DNA of 64,000 nt from Ananas comosus (taxonomy: Eukaryota; Streptophyta; Magnoliopsida; Poales; Bromeliaceae): NCBI RefSeq assembly GCF_001540865.1, contig NC_033632.1:5145619-5209618 (forward strand), read 5' to 3'. The notes under the pieces are model-generated. The model saw nothing but the letters and a program-made list of their open reading frames with translations, did not search any database and had not been told where the DNA came from. Position 1 is the stretch's first letter; each line of letters opens with the position of its first letter. Of the stretch, positions 32,690 to 42,306 are shown in pieces. The translations under genes and the position numbers were made by a program.

Positions 32690-33177
32690 ATACAAAATCT
32701 GTGATTTTATGTTTTTATAAAAATAAACCATTATTTTGAATTTTATAAATTCAGTCCGAATTTTTAATAAATTCATCAAAATATTTTTATTCATTTTTCT
32801 TTATTTGTTTTCTCTTTGTTCGCTTTTCACCTCTCTCCTCCGGTTCATTTCCCTCATTGTTGCCATTTCTTTGTTGCCATTTTTTTCTCTTCTTCTTCTT
32901 CCGCTTTCTCTATCTTCTCTTCCTCCATCACAGTCCCCACATTAGCGTCACGCTATGCTCTCTGTTACCTCGTTTGCATCTCTGTCAATGCCGGATAGGA
33001 TATGGCATAGATTGCGAAAATGATATTGCGGCGGAGCGCATGACCGTGTGACGTCGACGACGACGAGACTGCCGCAGAATTTGATGACAACGGGAAGAGA
33101 GAGCGCGTTAAGGAGGGGACGGCGACTACGGCAGAGAGCGAGGAAGGGGGCACAATAGCGAAAAAAAAAAAAAATCA

Positions 33178-33652
33178 CTAGAAAGACTATTATGTGTTAT
33201 TGCCGCTACAAAAAGACTAAAAGTAGAAAAAAAATAAAAAGAAAAAGAAAATAAAATTGTATTATTTAAAACAAAAATTATTTTATTTGAGATGAAAGTT
33301 ACATTATTTAAAATTATTTGAGACTACGTATAATATAAAATAGAAATTGCACTGTCTGATACTTAAGTTGTCCTATCTAAAACTATTTAAAACTAAATTG
33401 TATTATTTGAGATTTAGTCTCAAATAATTTTTAATGATGTAAGTTAAATTTCAGACATTATAATTTTTATTTTATATAATGTAACTTAATCTCAAATAGT
33501 TTTAAATAATACAATATTTATCTCAAACAGTTCAAAATTTCATTCTCGAATAATTTAATTTTCGTCTCAAATATGGTATAACGTTGTTTTTTTCTTCTTT
33601 CTTTTCTATTTCTTGATTTTTTTATTACTTTGACGACACATGATAGTCTTTT
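33178..33652. repeat. Inverted-repeat element
   Basis: The left end AGAAAGACTATTATGTGTTA matches the complement of the right end (TTGAAAAGACTATCATGTGT). Repeated words such as TCAAATAATTTTAAAT occur between. Confidence 0.55.
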
Positions 33653-33663
33653 CAAGAAAACAT

Positions 33664-34838
33664 TACGCTTTTGGTGAAATGGTGGTGGAGGTTTCTCTCG
33701 GAGTGGACACACCAGTGGGGTCCCTTGATTAAGGCTCTTTCCTATTATCGTAGGAAAGTGTTGAGAGAAGGATCAACCTTTAGACCTTCCTTGTAGTGGT
33801 GGCTAGGGATCCTTCGTACTAGAGAATTTTTCAAAAAGGGGGTTTCTTACTTAATTGGGAATGGACGGAATGTGAATTTCTGGTGTAACATATGGTGTGG
33901 GGAGGCCCCCTTGAGTACTGTGCATCCATAGATTTTTAAGAACGCTGTCAGTACTTGCCGCAACGTTAGTGATTGCTTCGACGAGAACGGGTGGAAATAG
34001 GAAGTAATTCTGGCTCCAAATATCCCGGCAACGCCTTTAGACAGGGATGCAGTTCTGGATCTGCAAAACTGTCTGTCTAATATCAGACTTGTTAATAGGA
34101 AGGATATGGTGGTGTGGTGATGGGTTCAGTCCGGAACTTTTACTGTAAGATCGCTTTACACGTTTTTGTAGGATGGGGGTGTCAAGTGCTGCGGACACTC
34201 AAAGTTATAGCGAATCCGCACCCTGCTTAAAGTAAAAATTTTCACTTGGCTGGTTCTTAAAGGAAGGGCCCTTACGAGGGACAACCTCTGAAAAATGAGG
34301 TGGTCGGGAGATCAAATGTGTGTTCTCTGCTTAGACGATGAGGAATCGATAGATCATCTATTCGTCACTTGTCAAGCGACGAGAAATCTTATGGGGTGCT
34401 TGTTGAGTAATAGGAAGGGAACCAATCAATGTACGTCAACTCGCAGACTCTGGGTCTTGAGCCGGGACAGTGAAAGCACTTTACGAAGAAAAGAGTTGGC
34501 GACCGTTGCATGAATCTGGTGGGTGATTTGGCTTGAACAGAACAGACGTATTTTCCAGAAGCTCAAACACTCGCAACAGCAGTTGGTTACGGTTGTCCAG
34601 AACATTCGTAACGCTTCTACTTCGGTGTAGGTCTATGTTATGGGGTGGGGTGGCGCCTCCCTAAGGGAGTTTGTAGCCTAAGTTACCTATCTTTTCTTTT
34701 CTTCTTTCTTTTCTACTTGTCTTCTTTTCTTCCGGTCTGGTTCTCCGAGGCCCAGCTGCCTCACTCTGCAGCCTAATTCATTCTCTTAATGAATGAAGCG
34801 GTTGCAAGCTACCTTTTCTCAAAAAAGAAAAAAAAGAA
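33664..34838 (+). mobile_element. Decayed LINE fragment, plus strand
   Basis: The ORF2 C-terminal half begins in mid-protein at LLVKWWWRFLSEW and continues through SYLIGNGRNVNFW, KVKIFTWLVLKGRAL and the zinc-finger-like CVLCLDDEESIDHLFVTC. Many in-frame stops are present, several of which look like C-to-T or G-to-A changes at CGA, TGG or CAG codons, as expected from methylation decay. The 3' UTR ends with the family tail (AATGAAGCGG, a damaged hairpin, CTTTTCTCAAAAAA). Confidence 0.85.
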
Positions 34839-35459
34839 GTTTTTTATTAAATCTTTTTTCTTCCTTTTTCTTTCATGCTTTACATCATTTTTTGCTATTG
34901 CACCCACTCACTCGCCCTCCGCCACTCTCCCTCTTGTCCCGATGCGCTTTCCTTCCCAAGTGTCCTTAAATCCAACGGTACACTCATCGCCATCGTCGTT
35001 CATGACCATACGCTCCACCATAGCTTCACCGCAGCGTCTGCGCCATATCCGAACTACCGTCGGCAGAGGTGTGCGTAAGGTAAGAGAGTGGCACGCAACG
35101 TCAATGTGAGGGCATTGAAAGAGCAAGAGAAGTGAAAAAAACCGCGGGGAGAAGAAGATGAAGAAACAACAAAAAAGGAGAAAGATTAACTAGGAGCAGG
35201 AGGAGAAAAACGAACGAGATAAAAAAAATGAGAAAAAATTGAATAAAAATATTTTGTTCAGTTTACTAAAAATTCGGACCAAAAATACAAAATCCTAAAT
35301 GATGGCAGGTTTTTGCAAAAATGCAAAACCGATGAATATTTTATATGAATTAGCCATTATTTTTATTAAATTTAAATTTTATATTAAATTCAAATAATTA
35401 TTTTTTTCACTATCTCTACTATTCCATATAATTAACTAAGCACACTTTCAATTATTTTC

Positions 35460-35619
35460 TCTTTTTTTTGAGAGAGAGAGATAGGTAGAATGCTACCCGC
35501 TTCATTTATTTTATTTCAGAAATAAACTTAGCTGAATATGTGAATCAATTAGGATTCGAACTTAGAACTTCGAGTATCAACCACTAAATCCTTTGCTACT
35601 TGTACTAGGGACGGTCGGT
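35460..35619 (-). mobile_element. tRNA-derived SINE, full length
   Basis: On the minus strand it starts ACCGACCGTCCCTAG, then ACAAGTAGCAAAGG (box A) and AGTTCGAATCC (box B). The body, a hairpin tail GGTAGCATTCTACC, CTCTCTCTC and A8 follow. A 16-bp duplication with one mismatch flanks it (35444-35459 and 35620-35635, ACTTTCARTTATTTTC). Confidence 0.9.
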
Positions 35620-35863
35620 ACTTTCAGTTATTTTCAAAAATAGTAGCATTATAAAGGAAGCATAATTTTTTTTTTTATGCCTAACTATTACAAATAGTAA
35701 ACAATTCTAGAAATAAAAAAAGGTATCTCAATGTTCTCTATCCTCGAATCAAACGGAGCCTTAAAAAACTAGATCTTAAATTTTGTAATCTCCATAGTTA
35801 TTTTTTAGATGTAGACTTAGCATTTTTCTTTTTGATTCTAGAGATGATAATTTTTTTAATTTT

Positions 35864-36023
35864 TTATTTTTTTTGAGAGAGAAAAAGGTAACATGCTATC
35901 CGCTTTATTTTTTTTTCTTTTAAAAATAAATTTAGTTGAAAACGTGAATTAATTAGGATTCGAACTTGGAATCTCGAATACCAACTATCAAGTCTTTTGC
36001 TACTTATGCTAGGGACAGTCGGT
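35864..36023 (-). mobile_element. tRNA-derived SINE, full length, diverged
   Basis: All parts are recognisable on the minus strand: ACCGACTGTCCCTAGC start, box B AGTTCGAATCC, body and a decayed hairpin (GGATAGCATGTTACC). The target duplication is obscured by T-rich flanks. Confidence 0.8.
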
Positions 36024-36049
36024 AATTTATCAAAATTTTTGAATCGAAT

Positions 36050-36192
36050 TTTTTAAATTATTATTATTATTATTATTATTTTGAGAGATAGGTAGCACGT
36101 TTTTCGCTTTATTTATTTTATTTAGAAATAAACTTAGCTGAAAATGTGAATCAACTAGGATTCGAATTTGGGTCTCGAATACCAACCATCAA
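36050..36192 (-). mobile_element. tRNA-derived SINE, truncated head, (TAA)n tail
   Basis: Tail, damaged hairpin, body and box B are present and the copy stops at the GATGGTTGG block. The usual poly-A is replaced by (AAT)n. Imperfect duplication GAATTTTTWWAATTATTA is seen at about 36046 and 36195. It inserted directly beside the previous SINE. Confidence 0.8.
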
Positions 36193-37128
36193 TTGAATTT
36201 TTATAATTATTAGAAGTAAGATTCACAATCTAATTTAATAAACTGAACGATGATATATTATTGACATAGTGATAAAATGTAGTATTTTAATCATCAATTA
36301 TGATTAAAACTAATTCACACATACTTCAACAATAGTTTTTTAAAATTCAAAATATTATAAACACTCCTCACAACTTCAGAAATACTCACAAATACCTTTC
36401 TTAACAATAACATTCTGTCAAACTGCCATAATAATAAATATTAAACACCAACACTACTCCTGCCTTGTACACTACTGTATACAACTTTAAAAAATGTGTA
36501 AAACCCCTTTCAACTATTCGGCTATTTTTGAAAATTCTCAACTTTAAATTTTTTTGATTGAGACTGACTTCATTTTGATTTTTTGGAAGGTATAAGAAAA
36601 TATATGTAGACCGCCTCAGCTATAGGAATTTGTGAAATGGCCCCCTCAACTTTAGTCTTCTTGACGAAACCTCGTAACTTTTTATTTTTCGAGAGTCAAG
36701 TAATTTTAATCCAAAATTTTGAGAATTTCACAAAATTTATGAATGATCCACCAAATTTAATAATATTATTTATTTTTCAATAAATAAAGCTGACCAATTA
36801 ACAACTAATAAGAAATAAGCGTTTTTAAATTTAACAAAATGTCAACCTAAATTAAAACAACACTCAAATAAAAAAAAATTAGAGGCTGAGAGGTTTCTGT
36901 AAAAAATTTTTTAAAAAAAGCTACTCGTACACTCAACAAAGGGGCAAAAATCTCACACATTTTCATCCAAGAATTTAATTAAAAACTCTCTATATTTTTA
37001 GCATTTAAAAAAATAAAATTTTTTTATAAGCAAAAAACTTAATATGGATACTTGGATAAGAGGGTGTAATACTTTGCACTTATTCTCTAGGGGAGGATAA
37101 ATGGGAATGTTAGTTCGATATTTTCTTT
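36193..37128. other. AT-rich DNA with diverged inverted-repeat pieces
   Basis: 36340-36560 and 36580-36960 have the 'TACCCCTC...AAATATC' flavour of the Mutator-like MITEs but no pair of ends could be set. No gene. Confidence 0.35.
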
Positions 37129-37790
37129 TTTTTGAGAGAAAGGTAGCACGCTACCTGTTTCATTCATTAGGTAAATAAATTTGGCTACAAAGGGTGAGGC
37201 AAGTAGGGCCTCAAGGAGTGACAAAATTAAAGAAAGAGGAACTCTAAAAATATTTGAAAAGAGCTAAAAAGGGCACGTAGACACGTAGTCTAACAAAATA
37301 AATGACCTCACCCACGTCTACAAAAATCGGTCCACTCCTTCGCCGGTACACTAATACGATGTGCCATAGAGGTAGCATTCAAGGTAAGGTTTCGAAAAAT
37401 GACGTTATTTCTCTCGCACCACAACGTCCACCACAGGACCGCCACAAGTATCTAAGGCTTCAGAGTGTCAGACGCCGACCCCCTGCCAAGCAGCTCATCC
37501 TAAACAGAAATGACATCCGCACTAAAGGGGCAGATGTAAGACTCGTCAAGAATAAAAATAAAAAAAACTTGCTGACCACACATCTCACCAACAAGTGGTC
37601 TACGCTTTCCGAATTTGCGCCACACATGATGCATTCACTGTTATCTGCCCATCCCTTTTTAAGAAAATTTTTTCACAGTAGGCAATCTCTCTTTTAGTAC
37701 CAGAAAAAGATTTTGATTTTTGTGAAAATTTTCAATCTCCACGTAGTGGCGTCGCGTCATCTTTAATGCCCCAGTCGATTTTTTGACTCT
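37129..37790 (-). mobile_element. LINE 3' fragment, minus strand
   Basis: On the plus strand it begins TTTTTTTGAGAGAAAGGTAG with the hairpin GGTAGCACGCTACC (37142-37155). The minus strand then gives the end of ORF2, including a zinc-finger-like block CIMCGANSESVDHLLVRC and, before it, EIENFHKNQNLFLVLKERL. Several stops and frameshifts are present. The open frame on the plus strand is a shadow. Confidence 0.8.
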
Positions 37791-37916
37791 GAAAATCTAC
37801 GGGTAGAATAGTCTAAATAAAGCCCAAATCTATACCTTAACATTATTTCCCCTAATCTTGCCCCGTGGCAGTCTATCTTTCACCCTCACTTGCCCCTCTT
37901 TTGAACCAAATGGCTA

Positions 37917-38075
37917 AGCGGTCTCTTCGGCTTTCCTTTCCTGTAACGTCTACCTCTTCGGCTTCCCGTCTAATTATTTTTTTTCTATAACATATGTCTC
38001 TTCGACTTCCCATCTCATAATTCCTTCTTTGTAATGTCGCTACTTCGACTTCCCTCTCATTAGTTTCTATTTTCT
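37917..38075. repeat. Imperfect tandem repeat of roughly 50 bp
   Basis: Three to four units share CTCTTCGRCTTCCCRTCT and TTYTRTAAYGT. Confidence 0.6.
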
Positions 38076-38084
38076 AAGAATCGT

Positions 38085-38200
38085 TGCCCAAGAAGCCTGT
38101 GGCACGGCAAATGGTGTTCTCGACAACAACCTCGCCTACTACGTCCGCTCCCCTCAAGCCCGCAAGCGCACCGCCCTCGCTCTCACCGTCAACGTCGAGT
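38085..38200 (+). pseudogene. Captured exon fragment, unidentified
   Basis: A short GC-rich stretch reads in the plus frame EACGTANGVLDNNLAYYVRS then PQARKRTALALTVNVE, closing with a stop. It looks like a host exon piece (regular codon pattern, sharp composition change), but I cannot name the protein. It lies 300 bp upstream of a Helitron-like hairpin at 38492. Confidence 0.4.
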
Positions 38201-38489
38201 GAGTCGAACTCTAACCCTAGCCTCGAACCTTTCTCCCTCGATATCGACCACTTATATTTGTAATGTATAAGACTTACCGAAAGAGGGTTGAAGGCGCTAT
38301 GATATTTCACGAAAGCATCGGTGTTAGTAGAGAATGCCCTAAATGAGAATACAAAGGGGTCCGATTTCTATGTAACATATTTTTTTCTCCTATAATTTTT
38401 TCTATCTTTCGTTATTTTTTATTAAATTATAATTTTATTCTAAAAATTTTAAAATATTTTTTATATTATTAAATTTAATCAAATATAAT

Positions 38490-38522
38490 TATATCCGTCG
38501 CATCGCGCGGTTCCTATATTAA
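38490..38522 (+). mobile_element. Possible decayed Helitron 3' hairpin
   Basis: CCGTCGCATCGCGCGG followed by TTCCTATATTA resembles the two clear ends (7101 and 41998), but the CTAG terminus is lost. Confidence 0.35.
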
Positions 38523-38746
38523 TTTCTCATGATCACACAAAAAGCTTTCTTTAAAAGCTTTCTTTAATAGTCCCTGACGTATATGTCTAGTACCATCACT
38601 TTATTGTGGACGCTCTCGGGCCAGATCTCGATCATAAAGTTGATGTACGGACAAATTGCATTTTTACAGTATCAAATAATATTCAAAGTCATCCGGCAAG
38701 CTAGTGATGTCTTATGATCATCTCCAATCCCCTGCTCTCAGCTTTG

Positions 38747-39432
38747 TTTGGCTCGAAAATGAGTAAGAACTAGTCGTACCGGAAATAGATATAAATATAA
38801 ATTTTTATAAGAATAAAAATATTTTTTTATTTAGATGAAAATGTGAGTATAAGCTGAAAGTACAAAAATTGTGTTTGGATGGTTATTGGGAATAAGAGGA
38901 TTAGTTGTTAGTTATAAATAGAAAATAATGATATTATTTCTATAATTGAATTNAAATTGAAAATTTTAACTTTTAAATTTTAAAATTTGAAATTAAAATT
39001 TAAAATTTTAATTTTCAAAATTTTAATTTTAAATATCAAATTTTAAATTTAAGACAAATTTAAATTTCAAAAATATAAAATAGCAAATTCAAAATTTAAA
39101 AACTAAAAATATTAAATTTAAAATTTAAAAATATTAAATTTAAATTTTAAACTTTAAAATTTATAATTTTAAATTATAAATTTAAATTTTAAAATAATAA
39201 ATTTTAAAATTTTAAATTTAAAATAAAAATCTCTCTCTCTCTCTACCCGGGGGTGGAAACAACTTATTCCCACCTTTTGTTCCACCCCTGGGTGGGAACA
39301 AGTTGTTCCACCCCTGGGTGGGAACAATTGTACCGGATGGGTGGGAACAACTTGTCTATAAAATTTTGTTTGGGTATAAAGGGGGGGATATCTCCCTTAT
39401 TCTCCCTTTTATATTCGAGCCAAACGCCACCT
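38747..39432. mobile_element. TIR element with AT-rich core
   Basis: The left end GTTTGGCTCGAAAAT pairs with the complement of the right end (CGTTTGGCTCGAATAT). The core is alternating AAATTTTAAA sequence, with one N at 38953. At 39248-39352 there are three repeats of GGGTGGGAACAASTTGT. Confidence 0.65.
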
Positions 39433-39861
39433 TAATAAATGATCGATGTGAAATACGCGAAAGTATAGTTGTAGGTTAATTATCGAAAATGGACTCAGAG
39501 ACATTTGTGTCTTCACAACTAGTGCAGTAGATCTAATTTAGGTTACTACTTGGCCCCACTTCTTCATCAGCTTCTGGTAGTAGCAACCGCCAGTACACTT
39601 TTAATAATAAAAAAAAAAACCTCTTTTGGTAGCAAGATTCAAAAATAAGATTCGGAAAATTTTAAAATAATTAAAATATATACTTCAATTTGATACTACT
39701 GATTTTGACGAAACGAAACTTAGTGGTAGGATTTCAATATTTTGCTTATATACTTCTAACGACGTCAAATTGCAATATATACTATAGTAGGATCAAATAG
39801 ACTCTTTTCTCCCACACAATCCTGTAATAACTAGATTTAGGTATATAATGTAATTGATTAC
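39433..39861. other. Intergenic DNA
   Basis: No gene or element recognised. Confidence 0.4.
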
Positions 39862-39991
39862 AGATTTGGTGGTTGGTCTCCGAGATTTTAAGTTCATTTA
39901 TAAAGTTTAATTGTTTTATATTTCTAACTGAGTTCATTTCTATATGAATAAAGTAAATAGTTTACAATCATTTTCTCTCAAAAATAAAAAA
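39862..39991 (+). mobile_element. SINE-like sequence, strongly diverged
   Basis: TTTGGTGGTTGGTCTCCGAG, a worn box B (AAGTTCATTTA), a T-rich body and a TTTTCTCTCAAAAA tail follow the SINE order, but many positions differ. Confidence 0.45.
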
Positions 39992-40341
39992 TAAAAAATC
40001 TACTGAAACAAAAGGCAAGTATCAATACAAATACATTAAAGGGAGAATCGAAAACCGGCTCTACCGTGATTTCGGAGGTAGGCCCAAGTACCTTCTGTCT
40101 TTTTCTTTTTTCTTTTTTTTTTTTCCAGCTTGTGGTCCCCTCCTGTCCGCCACTCTCTCCTCTTCTCCTCTCCTCTCCTCTCTCTCTCTCCCTTTCCTTC
40201 TCTCCCGTACGCCTACGCGCTGCTCCCGTACCCCTACGCGCCGTCTCCGCCGCCTATGCGCTGCCCTCCCTCTCTCTCTCTCCTCTCCGCGTAATAGGAG
40301 AGCTCTGCCCCTTCATCTCCCCCACTCACTCCCATGCTCTC

Positions 40342-40354
<13 letters not shown>

Positions 40355-40400
<46 letters not shown>

Positions 40401-40408
40401 CGCGCGCG
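40355..40408. repeat. (CT)n(CG)n microsatellite
   Basis: About 15 CT units pass into about 12 CG units, just before the RanBP1-like start codon. Confidence 0.9.
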
Positions 40409-40428
40409 TCTCCGCCACCACCGTAGCC

Positions 40429-40548
40429 ATGGCGAGGACCGCCGACGTCGAGCGCCGCGACGAGAAGGAGACCAACGAGCCCGGGGCCGGCGACGACGAG
40501 GACACCGAGGCCCAGGTTGCCCCCATCGTCAAGCTCGAGGAGGTCGTC
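40429..40548 (+). pseudogene. RanBP1 exon 1, copy A
   Basis: ATG followed by an acidic N-terminus (GAGDDEDTEAQVAPIVKLEE) typical of plant RanBP1, the Ran-GTP-binding co-factor of nuclear transport. A GTACCT donor is possible at 40549. The upstream CT-rich stretch looks like the original gene's leader. The Ran-binding core exon is absent downstream. Confidence 0.7.
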
Positions 40549-40608
40549 GTACCTGTTAGTTTNGAGCGTCTCTGCCACCACCGTAGCCATGGTGAGCACC
40601 GCCGACGT

Positions 40609-40728
40609 CGAGCGCCGCGACGAGGAGGAGACCAACGAGCCCGGGGCCGGCGACGACGAGGACACCGGGGCCCAGGTTGCCCCCATCGTCAAGCTCGAGA
40701 AGGTCGTCGTACCTATTAGTTTTATGGG
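40609..40728 (+). pseudogene. RanBP1 exon 1, copy B
   Basis: This is a second, almost identical copy of exon 1 with its immediate leader (about 150 bp, about six differences from copy A). It starts right after the N at 40563. It is either a real tandem duplication inside the Helitron or an assembly join of two alleles. Confidence 0.65.
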
Positions 40729-41328
40729 AATCAAATATTGCTTTCTTCAACCTTTGCTAGAATGCTCTTTTCCCCCCCTCTTACCTGTGTGAATCAATCG
40801 CCCTTTTTCAATTCGATTTCACTCTTTTGCCGAACCCCCCCTTTTTTTTTGTTTTTTCCCTGAACCTCATGTTCTGTGTGAGATTTTCTTCTTTTTGCTA
40901 TGATTTATCTGCTATATGTTTCATTATTTAAGTAATAAATTTTATCCCTTTATTTCTTTTAGTGGATTACCTAATCTGATGGGCTTTTAGTGAAGTAAAA
41001 TAGCTTGAGTTATTCTATTGTGTGGCTAATTTCATTTTCCGAGATAATTCTTTTTTTCTCTCCTTTTTTTTTTTATTTACTTATGTATAGTTTTGTTTCC
41101 AATGTTGTGCAGATTCTGGTCACAAATATGGCTTCTGTAGACTCCACTACAAATATTTGCTGTGGATTCCTTTGGTCACTTTGTGTAGAAGCCAAATTAT
41201 TCCTTTAGTTTTTTTCCCTCCCTTTTTTCGCCATTTGCTTTTCTTTTTTTTTTTTCTTTGGGCTATGTTTTTCTTGATTTGAAGGGTTTGTAATTGTTAT
41301 CTGATGTGCGAGATGGTGTGGCTTGCAG

Positions 41329-41454
41329 TTGTTTCGACGACAAAGATGCGGGAGCATGGTGGGAACGACAAATCGTGCGTTTGGCACGCAACGGACTTCG
41401 TCGACGGGGAATTGAAGGAGGAGATGTTTGCTATCCGATTCAGGTCTGTTGAGA
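41329..41454 (+). pseudogene. RanBP1 internal exon
   Basis: A 126-bp exon, with acceptor GCTTGCAG before it and donor GTGAGT after it, encodes KMREHGGNDKSCVWHATDF and DGELKEEMFAIRFRSVE. This is the strongly conserved end of the RanBP1 Ran-binding domain. The exon that should precede it (the LYRFD...WKERG part) and the last exon are missing, so this cannot make a working protein. Confidence 0.85.
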
Positions 41455-41789
41455 GTGAGTTCATCTTTCCTTTCTTTTGTAACTATATTACAACAATATT
41501 ATGTTGCTTCAGTTCTGTTTTGCCTTCATTGATGTGTTGTAGAATTCTATCTGATTCCATCTGTCGACCCCGTGGAGAGTACGATCTCTCTGTTTCTTTT
41601 CATTTTAAAAAAAAAATTGATTCATCTATTTTCGTTTAATATGTGTGCATTGTTGAAGGTTTTGTTGAGCGAAAGAAGCAAATTTTAGGATGAAATCGAT
41701 AGGATTTTACCGCGATCGAGGCTTAGTTACGTAGATGTAGATGTTGATGTGTAGTTTTTTTTTAAAGTGATTTTTGAAATTTTTTTCAG

Positions 41790-41956
41790 GAAAACTCAAT
41801 TTGGATGCAGAGAGCGATGGTCCTGTGGACACTCTCCGGCAAAGCGAGACGCGGCGCTTGCGACTAAGGCAGTGGGGAAGCGGCGGTCAGCGACTGGGTG
41901 CTGATCGAGATCGCATGTGCAAGGAGTTCTGCCGAATTGTTTGCAGCGAGGCAAGC
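41790..41956 (+). pseudogene. Annexin exon fragment
   Basis: After an acceptor (TTTTTTTCAG) the frame reads WMQRAMVLWTL and, further on, VSDWVLIEIACARSSAELF then AARQA, followed by a GTAAAT donor. These match plant annexin repeats (calcium-dependent phospholipid-binding proteins). The middle is frameshifted and has an in-frame TAA. The exon ends 42 bp before the Helitron terminus. Confidence 0.8.
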
Positions 41957-42306
41957 GTAAATTTTACTGCCTGCCACGAAGCGCGGGTCCTTAACTAGTT
42001 GGGAGTGATAGTGCTTCCAGAAGCACTCTACTTCCGCCTATTTAAATGTATATATAGTGAGGACAAGTGAGCAAACAAGCAGATAGATACGGACACGTCC
42101 ATTTTATTTTATAACACCGTACATGGGGTAATAAACTAAAGTACAACATTTTGATCTTCAAAAGTTTCAGTAATATTTTTGCTGAGAACTAATTCGGAAC
42201 AACTTATTCAAGCAAAAAAAAGAAACTAGTTCAAGTAATTTTGTGGAGGATTATTCATTAGCAGATTTGCTTGATTTTTTACTTTCCAAACTTCTTCGTT
42301 CGAGGC

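Larger units (their letters stand above)
32690..35335. mobile_element. Large nested TIR element
   Basis: The left arm around 32750-32800 (AGTCCGAATTTTTAATAAA, AAAATATTTTTATTCA) is the complement of the right arm around 35238-35285 (TGAATAAAAATATTTTG, ACTAAAAATTCGGACC). The inner arms continue as CT-rich, then GC-rich sequence. A second inverted-repeat element (33178) and a LINE (33664) are inserted inside. No transposase is seen. Confidence 0.6.
40000..41998 (+). mobile_element. Helitron carrying gene fragments
   Basis: The 3' end is clear: CCTGC-CACGAAGC-GCGGG (5-bp stem with one G-T pair, 8-nt loop), 7-nt spacer TCCTTAA, then CTAG at 41995-41998 followed by T. The 5' end is uncertain; A|TCTACTG at 39998 is a candidate. 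Between lie pieces of RanBP1 and annexin genes in the same orientation as the element, with intron-like DNA. No Rep/helicase is present, so it is non-autonomous. Confidence 0.6.

Noticed and set aside
37302..37697. 131-codon plus-strand frame
   Set aside because: It is the antisense of a minus-strand LINE fragment with a recognisable zinc-finger-like block.
40066..40719. 217-codon open frame through the duplicated exon
   Set aside because: It reads through a microsatellite leader, an N and two copies of RanBP1 exon 1. It does not follow any real protein beyond those exons.
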